From an uncultured Candidatus Methylacidiphilales bacterium (lineage in GTDB: Bacteria > Verrucomicrobiota > Verrucomicrobiia > Methylacidiphilales > CALFVM01), in NCBI GenBank assembly GCA_937928665.1, contig CALFVM010000302.1, forward strand, positions 1 to 13,180: a stretch of DNA of 13,180 bases, in the 5' to 3' direction. The notes under the pieces are model-generated. The model made no database searches. It saw only the letters and a program-made list of their open reading frames with translations, and was not told the DNA's origin. Position numbers and translations under genes: made by a program. Shown here in pieces: positions 1 through 8,929 of the stretch; position 1 is the stretch's first letter; each line of letters starts with the position of its first letter.

Positions 1-3
1 TCC

Positions 4-1059
4 CTACGCAGGGGTGGGTTTTGACGGGCCACTGGATGGAAGGAAACGCAGTGCCTCGCGGGGAATCTGCAGCGGGTAGAATCGCCCGACTTCGAGCGGG
101 ATCTCCGGGAGAGCCTGCGGCGTGATGCGCACGAGCAAGGGCAGCGGCGCATCAAACTCCAGCCGAAGCAAACCGGCGCGATGTTCGATCCGGTTCAGGC
201 GGCAAAGGCAGGTGCCTGGTCCTTCGACGTGGGCGAACCGGATGTGCTCGGAGGCGAGGCCGAGGAAAGCGGCGCCGTTGGTCTCCGGCGGTAAAGGGAA
301 GTGGCGATGCACTTGTTCCACCGGCAGGATGTTTTCCATACCCAAGATCCGTGCCACCTCGACCGTGCGCGGGTGCTGCAGGACCTCGCGCAGCGGGCCG
401 TGCTGGAGCACCCGCCCCTCGGAAATCACCACCAAATCATCGCCCAGCGCGTCGAGTTCGCGGAGGTCGTGCGTGATCATGAGGGCGGGCAGGGCAGTGC
501 GGCGGAGCAATTCGCGCAGTTCGCGCCCGATTTGGTGCCGGAGCGGTTCATCCAGTGCGGCGAGTGGCTCATCGAGAAGCAGGAGTTGCGGGCGGGTGGC
601 CAAGGCGCGCCCGAGGGCGACGCGCTGGGCTTGACCACCGGAAAGCGTGTGCGGCATTTGGTCGAGCAGGGGTCCGATTTCTAATAATTCCGCCAGTGCC
701 TCGATGCGGCTTTGACGTTCTTGAGCAGGCAGACCATGCAACCCAAAAGCCAGGTTTTGGCGCACGCTCAAATGCGAAAACAACGCGTAGTTTTGAAAAA
801 GAAAACCAATGCGGCGCTTTTGCGGAGGCAGGCAAATTCGGCGGGCCGTATCGGCCCAGACTTCTTCCCCGAAGGCAATCCGTCCCTCGTCCGGTCGGGC
901 CAGCCCCGCGATGAGGCGCAGGGTGGTCGTTTTGCCGCAGCCGCTGGGGCCAAAGAGCAGCGTGACGCGCCCCGGCTCCGCAGGCACCGCAAACTGCGGT
1001 GCGATGCAACAGCCCGCACCGAAGCGAATCGCGCATTCGACATTTAATTCCCGGGCCAT
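4..1059 (-). CDS. modC: Molybdate ABC transporter ATP-binding protein ModC
   Basis: This is the cytoplasmic ATPase that powers molybdate import through ModB. The 351-residue product shows a complete ABC domain: Walker A GPSGCGKT (about residues 37-44), Q-loop Gln89, signature LSGGQ (139-143), Walker B LLLLDEP (159-165) and H-loop His197. The last 120 or so residues have the length and position of the oxyanion-binding TOBE/MOP-like domain usual in ModC, and the total length matches the family. The ATG start overlaps the end of modB by 16 bases, which suggests translational coupling; there is no clear Shine-Dalgarno site. The stop is TAG at the window edge, so nothing downstream can be judged. 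Sulfate and other ModC-like importers share the fold, but the adjacent ModA, ModB and nif genes make molybdate the best assignment. Confidence 0.93.
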   Translation of the reverse strand: MARELNVECAIRFGAGCCIAPQFAVPAEPGRVTLLFGPSGCGKTTTLRLIAGLARPDEGRIAFGEEVWADTARRICLPPQKRRIGFLFQNYALFSHLSVRQNLAFGLHGLPAQERQSRIEALAELLEIGPLLDQMPHTLSGGQAQRVALGRALATRPQLLLLDEPLAALDEPLRHQIGRELRELLRRTALPALMITHDLRELDALGDDLVVISEGRVLQHGPLREVLQHPRTVEVARILGMENILPVEQVHRHFPLPPETNGAAFLGLASEHIRFAHVEGPGTCLCRLNRIEHRAGLLRLEFDAPLPLLVRITPQALPEIPLEVGRFYPLQIPREALRFLPSSGPSKPTPA

Positions 1060-1727
1060 GCGGAAAGGGGTTTGCGTTGGAGGTAATAAAGGCCGGCCAG
1101 AATCACAAAGGAGCTGGCGAGAAGCAGGGCGGAGGTCCAGCCGGCAGTGGCGTAATCCATCGCCTGCACCGAATCATAAATGGAAATGGACACCGTGCGA
1201 GTCACGCCAGCGATGTTACCCCCCACCATGAGGGCGACGCCGAACTCCCCTAACGTGTGGGCGAAGGCCAGCACGAACCCGGCCAGGAGTCCGGCGCGCG
1301 CTTGTGGGATCGTCACCCGCCAGAACGTGCTCCAGCGCGAGTGCCCCAGGCACCAGGCCGCTTCTTCGAGTTCCCGGGAGACTCCACGGAACCCCGCTGT
1401 CATCGGCTGCACGGCAAAAGGAAGACTGAAGAGAACGGAAGCCACGACCAACCCAGGAAAAGAAAAGGGCAGCAGCGTGCCGGTAAGCGTTTCGTAAAAC
1501 TGCCCAATCGGGCTGCGCGGCCCGAGCATCAGTAGGACGTAAAATCCCAACACTGTCGGCGGTAAGATCAAGGGCAGGGCCACGACCGCTTCGATCATGG
1601 GGCGCAAAGGATGGCGGGTCCGGGCCAGCCACAAGGCCAGCGGAAGTCCCAGCCCCAAAAGAATCGCCGCGGTGATCAGCGAGAGCCGCACCGTCAACGC
1701 GATGGATTGCCAGTCAATCGAGGGCAT
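1044..1727 (-). CDS. modB: Molybdate ABC transporter permease ModB
   Basis: This is the inner-membrane channel subunit of the molybdate importer. The 227-residue protein has several hydrophobic segments, for example around residues 10-36, 45-68, 90-110 and 145-170, with another near the C terminus. The cytoplasmic EAA loop that docks on ModC is visible at about residues 121-150, with EEAAWCLG followed by an invariant-type Gly-Leu-Leu-Ala-Gly end. The FAHTLGEFGVALMVGGN stretch after it is typical of ModB. The length is normal for the family. Only 2 bases separate it from modA upstream, and its 3' end overlaps modC, so the three genes are almost certainly one transcript. Confidence 0.93.
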   Translation of the reverse strand: MPSIDWQSIALTVRLSLITAAILLGLGLPLALWLARTRHPLRPMIEAVVALPLILPPTVLGFYVLLMLGPRSPIGQFYETLTGTLLPFSFPGLVVASVLFSLPFAVQPMTAGFRGVSRELEEAAWCLGHSRWSTFWRVTIPQARAGLLAGFVLAFAHTLGEFGVALMVGGNIAGVTRTVSISIYDSVQAMDYATAGWTSALLLASSFVILAGLYYLQRKPLSAWPGN

Positions 1728-1729
1728 TG

Positions 1730-2548
1730 TCAGAGTTCTGGAGAAGCGGATTCTCCAGGTAAAATGAAGCCGTAGCGTTGCAGCAACTCCCGCCCGTGCG
1801 CCGACCGCAGTAGATCAATGATGGCACGCGCTTCCTTCGCACGCGGGGTGGTGCGGATCATCACTCCCCCCTGCACCATTTGTGGAAAGCGTTCGAGCGG
1901 TATTTCCCAGTAGCGGCCTTTCGGCTGCATTGTGGGAGCCTTGGCCAGAGAGAGGGCAAGGATGGCGATGTCGGCGGCACCGGATTCGACGAATTGAGTG
2001 GTCTGGGCCACGTTTTCCCCCAGCACCAAGCGTGGCTCAACCTGCTCAAACAGACCGTAGGATTTCAAGGCCGCCACAGCGGCCTGGCCGTAGGGCGCGT
2101 GCTCGGGATGGGCGATGGCAATCTTGCGGACTGCGGGGTGCAGCAGGGCGCGTTCGTGCAAGGTCTCGACCTCAATGGGCGAGTTTTTGGGCACCCACAC
2201 CACCAGACGCCCGACTGCGTAAGGGAAAAGCGTCTCGGCATCGCCCACGCCCATGCGAATGAGCTTCTCGGGAAACGCCAGGTCGGCCGAGAGGAAAAGA
2301 TCAAACGGTGCCCCGTTCTCGATTTGCGCACGCAAATTTCCCGAAGAGCCATAGGTGACTTCGACTGGGAAAGCTCCCTGTTTTTCCCGGAACTCCCGCA
2401 ACAGCGTATCGAGAGCAAATTTGAGGTCGGCGGCAGCGGCGATGCGCAGGGGTGGCAGAGTGTCTGCTTTGGGCTGGCAGCCCGACAGCATCAGGCCCAT
2501 AGCCAGGACCATGCCGAGAAGCGGGACGTGGAGGAGGTTCCGGATCAT
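1730..2548 (-). CDS. modA: Molybdate-binding lipoprotein ModA
   Basis: This is the solute-binding component that captures molybdate and delivers it to ModBC. The 272-residue product begins with a positively charged, hydrophobic signal sequence ending in a lipobox, LSGC, with Cys24 as the predicted lipidated residue, so it should be membrane-anchored rather than freely periplasmic. The mature N terminus reads LRIAAAADLKFAL, the typical ModA opening strand, and YGSSGNLRAQI, GAPFDLFLSAD and the later GAADIAILALS segment match the oxyanion-binding fold. It starts 8 bases after the regulator gene and ends 2 bases before modB. Tungstate- or sulfate-binding relatives are possible, but the ModBC partners and the nif context favour molybdate. 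Confidence 0.9.
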   Translation of the reverse strand: MIRNLLHVPLLGMVLAMGLMLSGCQPKADTLPPLRIAAAADLKFALDTLLREFREKQGAFPVEVTYGSSGNLRAQIENGAPFDLFLSADLAFPEKLIRMGVGDAETLFPYAVGRLVVWVPKNSPIEVETLHERALLHPAVRKIAIAHPEHAPYGQAAVAALKSYGLFEQVEPRLVLGENVAQTTQFVESGAADIAILALSLAKAPTMQPKGRYWEIPLERFPQMVQGGVMIRTTPRAKEARAIIDLLRSAHGRELLQRYGFILPGESASPEL

Positions 2549-2556
2549 GGGACGTG

Positions 2557-3582
2557 TCAGGTAAATTGAAGCGTCCCCGTCTCATGGGTCGAATACCCCG
2601 GCAGGTCGGAAAGCGTTTTGCGGAAGGAACGGCTTTGGATGAGTTCGATCAAATCGCGCAACCGGCGGTCTTCCATCCTGTGCTCGGCAAAGACCAAATC
2701 GACGGCCTCCTTTTGTTCCGGGCGGAATGGGAGGTTGTTTTCTTCCGCGCAAAGACGGAGGCAAATTCCCGCCTCGGCCCAGCCGGAGCGAACCACTTCC
2801 GAGACCGCCCAATGACTGCGCACCACCCCACCCTGGACAGGTCGCTGGCCGATCAAGCGTTCCTGAACCTCCCGCGCCACCGACCCGGGCTCGCGCATCG
2901 CCCAGCGATAGGAAGCGAGGCGACGGCTCGGCGAGGTGGGCGAACTTGTAACAACGCCACTTTCCCACCAGGCCAACCGCAGCAGCACCCAGCCCGACCC
3001 GAGGGTTTGACGGACGATTTCCCGGTTGCGTCCGGCGGTGTCGCTGGTTTCAAAATGAATCGCGCCGACGTGGATTTTGTTTTGGGCAAGGAGGTCGAGA
3101 CTTCCCCGGCTGCGCCCGGGGAATGCTAACAATCGGATTCCAGCGGCATCAGCGTAGGCATGAACCAAAAGAGCTGACGCTGGATCGCAGGTGGAAAGCG
3201 TCAGCGTTGCCGGTGGCTTGGCTCGCGACGACCGGGCTGAACGCCCGCCCGTCACCCCATCGTGGGCAAAGCCTCCGGCGACTTCCAGCGTGACCGGATA
3301 CCGCAGCGTCCCTTCGGGATTTCTAACTTCCCAATACCGCGAAGTCTCCCCCTGGGGAGCCCAGGCCCAGGCGGGGGCAGCGGATGTTTCGGGAGGCCCG
3401 AAGAGTGCCTCGACGGTGGTGTCCAGCGCACGCGCCAAGGCCAAAGCGGCCGCGACCGACGGCGTGGCCCGGCCGGTTTCCACGCTGCTCAAAAGCGTGC
3501 GCGTGACCCCGGCCCGCCGGGCCAGTTCTTCCTGGGAGAGTTGGCGCAAACGCCGCAGTTCGGTGATGGGATGGGTGGCCAT
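2557..3582 (-). CDS. XRE-type HTH regulator with PBP-like ligand-binding domain, probably sensing molybdate
   Basis: The protein is predicted at 341 residues. It has an XRE/HTH_3 DNA-binding domain at about residues 5-60, with TELRRLRQLSQEELARRAG and a GRATPSVAAALALARAL recognition region. A long C-terminal domain resembles the periplasmic-binding-protein-like domain (PF12727 type), recognised from STCDPASALL, LLAQNKIHVGAIHFE, the WVLLRLAWWESG stretch, REPGSVAREVQE, and a late VVRSGWAEAGICLRLCAEE. Such proteins are often linked to molybdate genes. I chose the ATG at 3582 because it places the HTH at the very N terminus; an in-frame ATG at 3615 is the main alternative, and one further upstream at 3654 would overlap nifE. 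The gene lies 8 bases before modA, so it probably controls modABC and itself in response to molybdate. That role is inferred, and it takes the place that a classical ModE would hold. Confidence 0.8.
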   Translation of the reverse strand: MATHPITELRRLRQLSQEELARRAGVTRTLLSSVETGRATPSVAAALALARALDTTVEALFGPPETSAAPAWAWAPQGETSRYWEVRNPEGTLRYPVTLEVAGGFAHDGVTGGRSARSSRAKPPATLTLSTCDPASALLVHAYADAAGIRLLAFPGRSRGSLDLLAQNKIHVGAIHFETSDTAGRNREIVRQTLGSGWVLLRLAWWESGVVTSSPTSPSRRLASYRWAMREPGSVAREVQERLIGQRPVQGGVVRSHWAVSEVVRSGWAEAGICLRLCAEENNLPFRPEQKEAVDLVFAEHRMEDRRLRDLIELIQSRSFRKTLSDLPGYSTHETGTLQFT

Positions 3583-3643
3583 GATATGATCGTCAGCTTG
3601 GTAATATATTGTCATTAGTGCCCCCAAAAAAAGAACAATCGCG

Positions 3644-4999
3644 TCAAGGTCCAAGTCGGCTGGCCCGCCGGGGAGTGAATTTCCAGATCGGGCTCATGAC
3701 GGAGGCATGGACTTCTTTGGCAAAATTGAGCATCCCCTCGAAGCCCGCCAGGGCTTCCTTGCGCTCGTGGTTGTGATCGCAGAACCCGATGCCGAGTTTG
3801 TAAGCGATCGGGCGCTCTTTCACCCCGCCGATGAAAAGGTCGACATCGAGTTCGAGGCAAAATTTTGCCAGTTCGAGCGGATTGGAATCGTCCACGATGA
3901 CAGTACCCGGATCGCAAAGTTCTTTGAGTTGGGCATAGTCCTGCGGGTTGCCGGTTTGGGAACCGACCAGCACGGTGCGCATCCCGAGCGTGCGCAGGGC
4001 GCGAACGAGCGAGAACGCCTTGAACGCCCCGCCGACGTAGATGGAGGCTTTTTTGCCTTTGAGGATTTTGCGGTAGCGGCGCAGTTCCGGTTGGATGCGG
4101 GCGAGTTCCTGGCCGACGAGATCGCGGGCGCGGCGTTCGATCTCCGGATTGCCGAAGATTGAGGCGGCATCATAGATGGCGGCCGCCGTGTCCTCGATGC
4201 CAAAGAAGGAAACTCGCCGGAAAGGGATGCCATAGTCACGTTCCAGACGCTGGGCCAGGTGCATCATCGAGCCGGAACATTGGACGAGATTGAGCTTGGC
4301 TCCGTGGCAGCGGCGGATTTCGTCCACGCGTCCATCTCCAGTGATGCAGGAAACGACTTCGATCCCGATGCGGCGGAAATAGTCCTTCATCAGCCAGGTT
4401 TCTCCGGCAATGTTGAATTCGCCGAGGAGGTTGATGCTGTGCGGGCCGATCTCTGAGGTGTCGCCAGTGCCGACGAGTTGATAGATCGCATCGCAGGCGG
4501 CACGGTAACCGTCTTTCTTCGTCCCGGAAAAACCGGGGCTTTCCACGGGAATCACCGGCAGGCCCAGCTCGACGGTAAGGGACTTGCAAACGGCGGGCAC
4601 GTCATCGCCAATGATCCCAGCGATACAGGTGGAATAAACAAAAGCGGCTTTGGGCCGAGTGGCGGCGATGAGTTCCCGCAAGGCGGCGGTGAGTTTTTTC
4701 TCGCCGCCGAAGATCACGTCTTTTTCCTGCAGGTCGGTGGAAAAGCTGTTGCGGTGCAGTTGCGGGCCGCTGGACTGGGCACCGCGGATGTCCCAGGTAT
4801 AAGCCGCGCACCCGATGGGTCCATGCACCACGTGGAGGGCATCCGCAATGGGATAGAGCACCACGCGCGAACCGCAGAACACACAGGCCCGTTGGGAGAC
4901 CGAGCCGGCCACGCTCCGTTTCCCGCACGCCACCTGGCCCGGATCCTCCTTGCGGAGGACCTGGGCTTGGCGTTCTTCGAGGATGGCGATGTTAGGCAT
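3644..4999 (-). CDS. nifE: FeMo-cofactor scaffold protein NifE
   Basis: NifE forms, with NifN, the cytoplasmic scaffold on which the NifB-made iron-sulfur-carbide precursor is matured into the FeMo-cofactor. The 451-residue product matches the NifE family in length and shows the cysteines expected of cluster ligands: Cys39 (RACVFCG), Cys64 (HGPIGCAAYTWD), Cys125 (YSTCIAGIIGDD) and Cys241 (LVQCSGS). The N-terminal WDIRGAQSSG and the YVGGAFKAFSLV segment separate it from NifD: the His that ligates the cofactor in NifD is not found in a comparable HSYDYGGP motif here. It follows nifK after 43 bases. No nifN follows, and the next gene is the molybdate regulator 61 bases away. I considered NifN and NifD and rejected both on motif grounds. 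Confidence 0.93.
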   Translation of the reverse strand: MPNIAILEERQAQVLRKEDPGQVACGKRSVAGSVSQRACVFCGSRVVLYPIADALHVVHGPIGCAAYTWDIRGAQSSGPQLHRNSFSTDLQEKDVIFGGEKKLTAALRELIAATRPKAAFVYSTCIAGIIGDDVPAVCKSLTVELGLPVIPVESPGFSGTKKDGYRAACDAIYQLVGTGDTSEIGPHSINLLGEFNIAGETWLMKDYFRRIGIEVVSCITGDGRVDEIRRCHGAKLNLVQCSGSMMHLAQRLERDYGIPFRRVSFFGIEDTAAAIYDAASIFGNPEIERRARDLVGQELARIQPELRRYRKILKGKKASIYVGGAFKAFSLVRALRTLGMRTVLVGSQTGNPQDYAQLKELCDPGTVIVDDSNPLELAKFCLELDVDLFIGGVKERPIAYKLGIGFCDHNHERKEALAGFEGMLNFAKEVHASVMSPIWKFTPRRASRLGP

Positions 5000-5013
5000 G
5001 GCGGGTGGAGTTC

Positions 5014-5040
5014 GGTCGGATTGGTCGGATTCGTCGGATC
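5014..5040. repeat. Three tandem 9-bp imperfect repeats in the nifK-nifE gap
   Basis: Three consecutive 9-base units of the form GGTCGGATT (plus strand) fill most of the 43-base gap between nifK and nifE. The first two copies are identical and the third differs at its first and last bases. On the coding strand the unit reads AATCCGACC. A 10-base piece, GTCGGATTGG, recurs at the inverted repeat between draT and nifH. This could be a spreading intergenic repeat or a control element; the function is unknown. Confidence 0.7.
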
Positions 5041-5042
5041 GG

Positions 5043-6416
5043 TTACTGCACTAGCTCGAACCACTCCTCGGCACAGGTGCGGTCGTGGTGATCGAGCAGG
5101 GCGTCGCTGAACTTCTCCAGCAGGCGCATGGCGCCACGATAGCCGACCGTGGGGAAGAGGCGGTGGCCCACCCGGTCGAGGATGGGGAAGCCCACGCGCA
5201 CCAGCGGGATGTCCTCGGCCCGAGCGATGTGTTTGCCGTGGGTGTTGCCGATGATGAGCTTAACCGGGTCGCCTTTGATCCGCTCGTGCAACTCGAGGAG
5301 ATCGGCCTGGGCTTTGACAATGGCCGCCGGACAGGGTCCGTCGAGCAACTCGTGGACGCGGTTCTCGAAGGCTTTGCCAGTAGCGCCGGTAAAGACGTAT
5401 TTGGGCACCATGCCTAGTTCAAGGGCGTAGCGGGTGACCGCAATCACCGTGTCCGGGTCGCCAAAGATGGCCACGGGGACGTTGTGGAAGTATTGGCCGA
5501 TGTCAGACATCGCATCGAGCAAGCGCCCGCGTTCGGCTTCAATCGAGGCGGGCACTTCCACCCCGGCGGCTTGGCGCAGCGCGTCAATGAAGAGATCGGT
5601 GTTGGTCAGGCCGATCGGGGCGTCGAGCGCGTCGAACGGCACGCCGCACTTTTTCTCCAGGGCTTCGGCGGCAGGGTGCGCGGTGAATTTGCCAAGGGCG
5701 ATTGTGCGCGGGCTGTCCCCCAGACCTTTGAGCTGCGCCAGCGTCGTGCCGCCTTTGGGATACATCTCGTAGATGCCCGTCTGTGGCAGATCAAGGACAT
5801 CCGAGGTGTCCGGGCAGAGGGTGATCGGTGCCCCCAACTCGGCGGCCAGGCGTTTGATCTCGCGCATATCGGAAGGATCGAGCCAGCCGGGGAAGACATT
5901 GGTGGGTGTGGCCTCGGCTCCCGATTTTTCCGCAAGATACGTGACAAAGGCGGTGCACATGTTGGCGAAGCCGGTCACATTCGAGCCTACGAAGCTTGGC
6001 GTGTTGGCGTGGATGACGACTTTGCCTTCGGGAATTTTGCCTTCTTCGCGGGACTTTTTGATGATGGTCGGGATGTCATCTCCGATCACTTCCGAAAGGC
6101 AGGTGGTGTGAACCGCGACGATGTCGGGGTTGTAAATGCCGAAGATGTTGACCAGAGCCTGTTGAAGGTTGGCCAGGCCGCCGAAGACCGAGGCTCCTTC
6201 GGTGAAGGAACTGGTTGTGGCTGCGACGGGTTCTTTGAAGTGCCGGGTGAGCTGGCTCCGATGGTAGGCGCAGCAGCCTTGGGAGCCGTGGCTGTGTGGC
6301 ATGCAACTGTGCAGGCCGAGGGCGGCATACATCGCGCCGATGGGCTGGCACGTTTTGGCGGGATTCACAACGAGCGCGTTGCGCTCGGAAATGGTGGCAG
6401 TTGTTGAGTTGAGCAT
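5043..6416 (-). CDS. nifK: Nitrogenase MoFe protein beta subunit NifK
   Basis: NifK pairs with NifD in the alpha2beta2 MoFe protein and holds half of each P-cluster. The 457-residue product has the three P-cluster cysteines in their usual contexts: Cys23 (AKTCQPIGA), Cys48 (HGSQGCCAY, a double Cys) and Cys106 (HTTCLSEVIGDD). The NTPSFVGSNVTGF segment includes the Ser that can contact the oxidised P-cluster. It is about 65 residues shorter than Azotobacter NifK (523), missing the N-terminal extension, as in the Clostridium pasteurianum-like group. The deletion goes with the insertion seen in NifD. It follows nifD after 26 bases and ends in TAA. There is no reason to suspect VnfK or AnfK: no delta-subunit gene is present. 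Confidence 0.97.
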   Translation of the reverse strand: MLNSTTATISERNALVVNPAKTCQPIGAMYAALGLHSCMPHSHGSQGCCAYHRSQLTRHFKEPVAATTSSFTEGASVFGGLANLQQALVNIFGIYNPDIVAVHTTCLSEVIGDDIPTIIKKSREEGKIPEGKVVIHANTPSFVGSNVTGFANMCTAFVTYLAEKSGAEATPTNVFPGWLDPSDMREIKRLAAELGAPITLCPDTSDVLDLPQTGIYEMYPKGGTTLAQLKGLGDSPRTIALGKFTAHPAAEALEKKCGVPFDALDAPIGLTNTDLFIDALRQAAGVEVPASIEAERGRLLDAMSDIGQYFHNVPVAIFGDPDTVIAVTRYALELGMVPKYVFTGATGKAFENRVHELLDGPCPAAIVKAQADLLELHERIKGDPVKLIIGNTHGKHIARAEDIPLVRVGFPILDRVGHRLFPTVGYRGAMRLLEKFSDALLDHHDRTCAEEWFELVQ

Positions 6417-6442
6417 AGGATGGGTCTTTCAGGGTGGCGGGT

Positions 6443-8062
6443 TCAGTTTTTCCAGGGTGGAACAACGAAGCTCCAGACTTTGGTTGAGAGCATGCGGTCA
6501 ATTTCTTTGTAAAAATTGATCGCGCCGGTGAAGGCGGCGTAGGGACCACCGTAGTCGTAGGAGTGGAGTTGTTTGCAAGGCACGCCCATCTTCTCGATGA
6601 TGAACTTGTCCTTGATGCCGGAGCCGATGATGTCGGGCTTCCAGGTTTTGATCAGCGTTTCGAGTTCGTGGTGGCTGATGTCGTCAATCACCAGGGCGCG
6701 CTTCTTCATCTCGCGCATCATCCCTTGGTAGTCGGAGAAGGTGAACCCGGCTTCGACCAGCTTGGCCTTGGCCTCGGGCGAGATGCGCGGACGGAACCGC
6801 ACCGGGTCTTGCTCGACGTCGAGTTCCTCAATGTTGCGGCTGTCGGCATCAATCTTGATGTTCGGCAGGACATCGCGGCCTTCGTAATCGTCGCGGTGGG
6901 CGAACTCGTAGCCAGCGGACACAGTGGTAATCCCAATGTCGGCAAAGAGGTCCTGGTAGTGATGTGCCCGGGAGCCACCGACAAAGAGGGCGGCTTTTTT
7001 GCCTTGGTGCTTGGCTTTGATTTCCTCCTGGACCGGGCGCACGGCGGCCATTTCGGCCGCGATGACTTCCTCGACCCGGTCAATCAACACTTTGTCGCCG
7101 AAGAACTGAGCGATTTTCCGAAGCGACTTGGCGGTGGATTGAGCACCGAGGAAGTTGACCTTAAACCACGGGATGCCGAATTTTTTCTCCATCATCTCGG
7201 CCATGTAATTGATCGAGCGGTGGCACATGACGACGTTGAGGTCGGCCTGGTGGCATTGGGTGATCTGATCGTAGGAGACATCGCCACTCAGGGTGGCCAG
7301 CACCTTGATCCCGCATTTTTGAAGCAGGGTATCAATTTCCCAGGCATCCCCGCCGATGTTGTATTCGCCGAAGATGTTGATTTTGTAGGGTGCTTCGACC
7401 GGGGTATCGTCCAGGCCGACCATGTGTTTGAAGACCCCGTTGTTGGCGATGTGGTGACCGGCAGATTGGCTGACGCCCTTGTAGCCCTCGCAGGAGAACC
7501 CAAAGACATTGATCCCCAACTCCTCCTTGGCCTGGCGGCAGACGGCGTGGATGTCGTCGCCGATGAGCCCCACCGGGCAGGTGGCATAGACCGAGATCGC
7601 CTTGGGCTTGAAGATGCGGTAGGCTTCGCGGATGGCTTCGGCCAGGCGTTTCTCACCGCCAAAGACGATGTGATCCTCCTGCATGTCGGTGGTCATGCAA
7701 TACTGCATGAAGTTGGTCTCGCCCGGTTTGGGCCGGGCTAGGTTCCGCCGAGTCATCCACGAGTAGTAACCGCAGCCCACCGGGCCGTGAGTGATGTGGA
7801 GGATGTCGTGAATTGGGCCGATGACCACGCCCCGGCAGCCGGCATAGGTGCATCCACGCTGGGTGATGATGCCCGGAATGGTGCGGGAGTTGGCGCCGAT
7901 TTCGGGAGGTGAGTCGGGATCGTTGACGAGGACTTGCTTGGCGCGCTTGCGCTGGGTTTTCGAGGGCAGGCCATCGAGTAGTTGCGCGCGCAGTTGCTCG
8001 GGCGTGACGCCTTCGATGGCTGCGATGTCGCCACTCTCGGTGGGTTGTGTTTCCGTGGTCAT
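6443..8062 (-). CDS. nifD: Nitrogenase MoFe protein alpha subunit NifD
   Basis: This is the catalytic alpha subunit, which binds the FeMo-cofactor and reduces N2. The 539-residue sequence shows P-cluster ligands Cys71 (RGCTYAGC), Cys97 (HGPVGCGYYSW) and Cys162 (YATCPVGLIGDD). The cofactor ligands are Cys280 (VVMCHRSINYM) and His500 (LHSYDYGGPY). Near-site residues equivalent to Azotobacter Gln191 and His195 are Gln199 and His203 in GVSQSAGHH. The distance from Cys280 to His500 is 220 residues against 167 in Azotobacter, an insertion of about 53 residues, placed roughly around residues 395-450. This is the hallmark of group II NifD. It starts 42 bases after nifH with a possible AGGA ribosome site, and no gene lies between the two. 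Confidence 0.98.
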   Translation of the reverse strand: MTTETQPTESGDIAAIEGVTPEQLRAQLLDGLPSKTQRKRAKQVLVNDPDSPPEIGANSRTIPGIITQRGCTYAGCRGVVIGPIHDILHITHGPVGCGYYSWMTRRNLARPKPGETNFMQYCMTTDMQEDHIVFGGEKRLAEAIREAYRIFKPKAISVYATCPVGLIGDDIHAVCRQAKEELGINVFGFSCEGYKGVSQSAGHHIANNGVFKHMVGLDDTPVEAPYKINIFGEYNIGGDAWEIDTLLQKCGIKVLATLSGDVSYDQITQCHQADLNVVMCHRSINYMAEMMEKKFGIPWFKVNFLGAQSTAKSLRKIAQFFGDKVLIDRVEEVIAAEMAAVRPVQEEIKAKHQGKKAALFVGGSRAHHYQDLFADIGITTVSAGYEFAHRDDYEGRDVLPNIKIDADSRNIEELDVEQDPVRFRPRISPEAKAKLVEAGFTFSDYQGMMREMKKRALVIDDISHHELETLIKTWKPDIIGSGIKDKFIIEKMGVPCKQLHSYDYGGPYAAFTGAINFYKEIDRMLSTKVWSFVVPPWKN

Positions 8063-8104
8063 GGCTGTGAGTTCCTGGTTCGGGTTGATAACGTTCTGCG
8101 GCGA

Positions 8105-8929
<825 letters not shown>

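Noticed and set aside
3583..3654. Upstream extension of the XRE/PBP regulator to an ATG at 3654
   Set aside because: It would overlap nifE and add a hydrophobic stretch before the HTH that fits no known part of the family; 3582 or possibly 3615 is more credible.
3583..3660. Intrinsic terminator after nifE based on the seven-T run on the coding strand (3626-3632)
   Set aside because: No convincing GC-rich stem precedes the T-run, and it is followed by five G.
3644..4999. NifN or a second NifD as identity of the fourth structural-type gene
   Set aside because: The four cluster cysteines and the WDIRG and TCIAGIIGDD contexts fit NifE, and the NifD cofactor His motif is missing.
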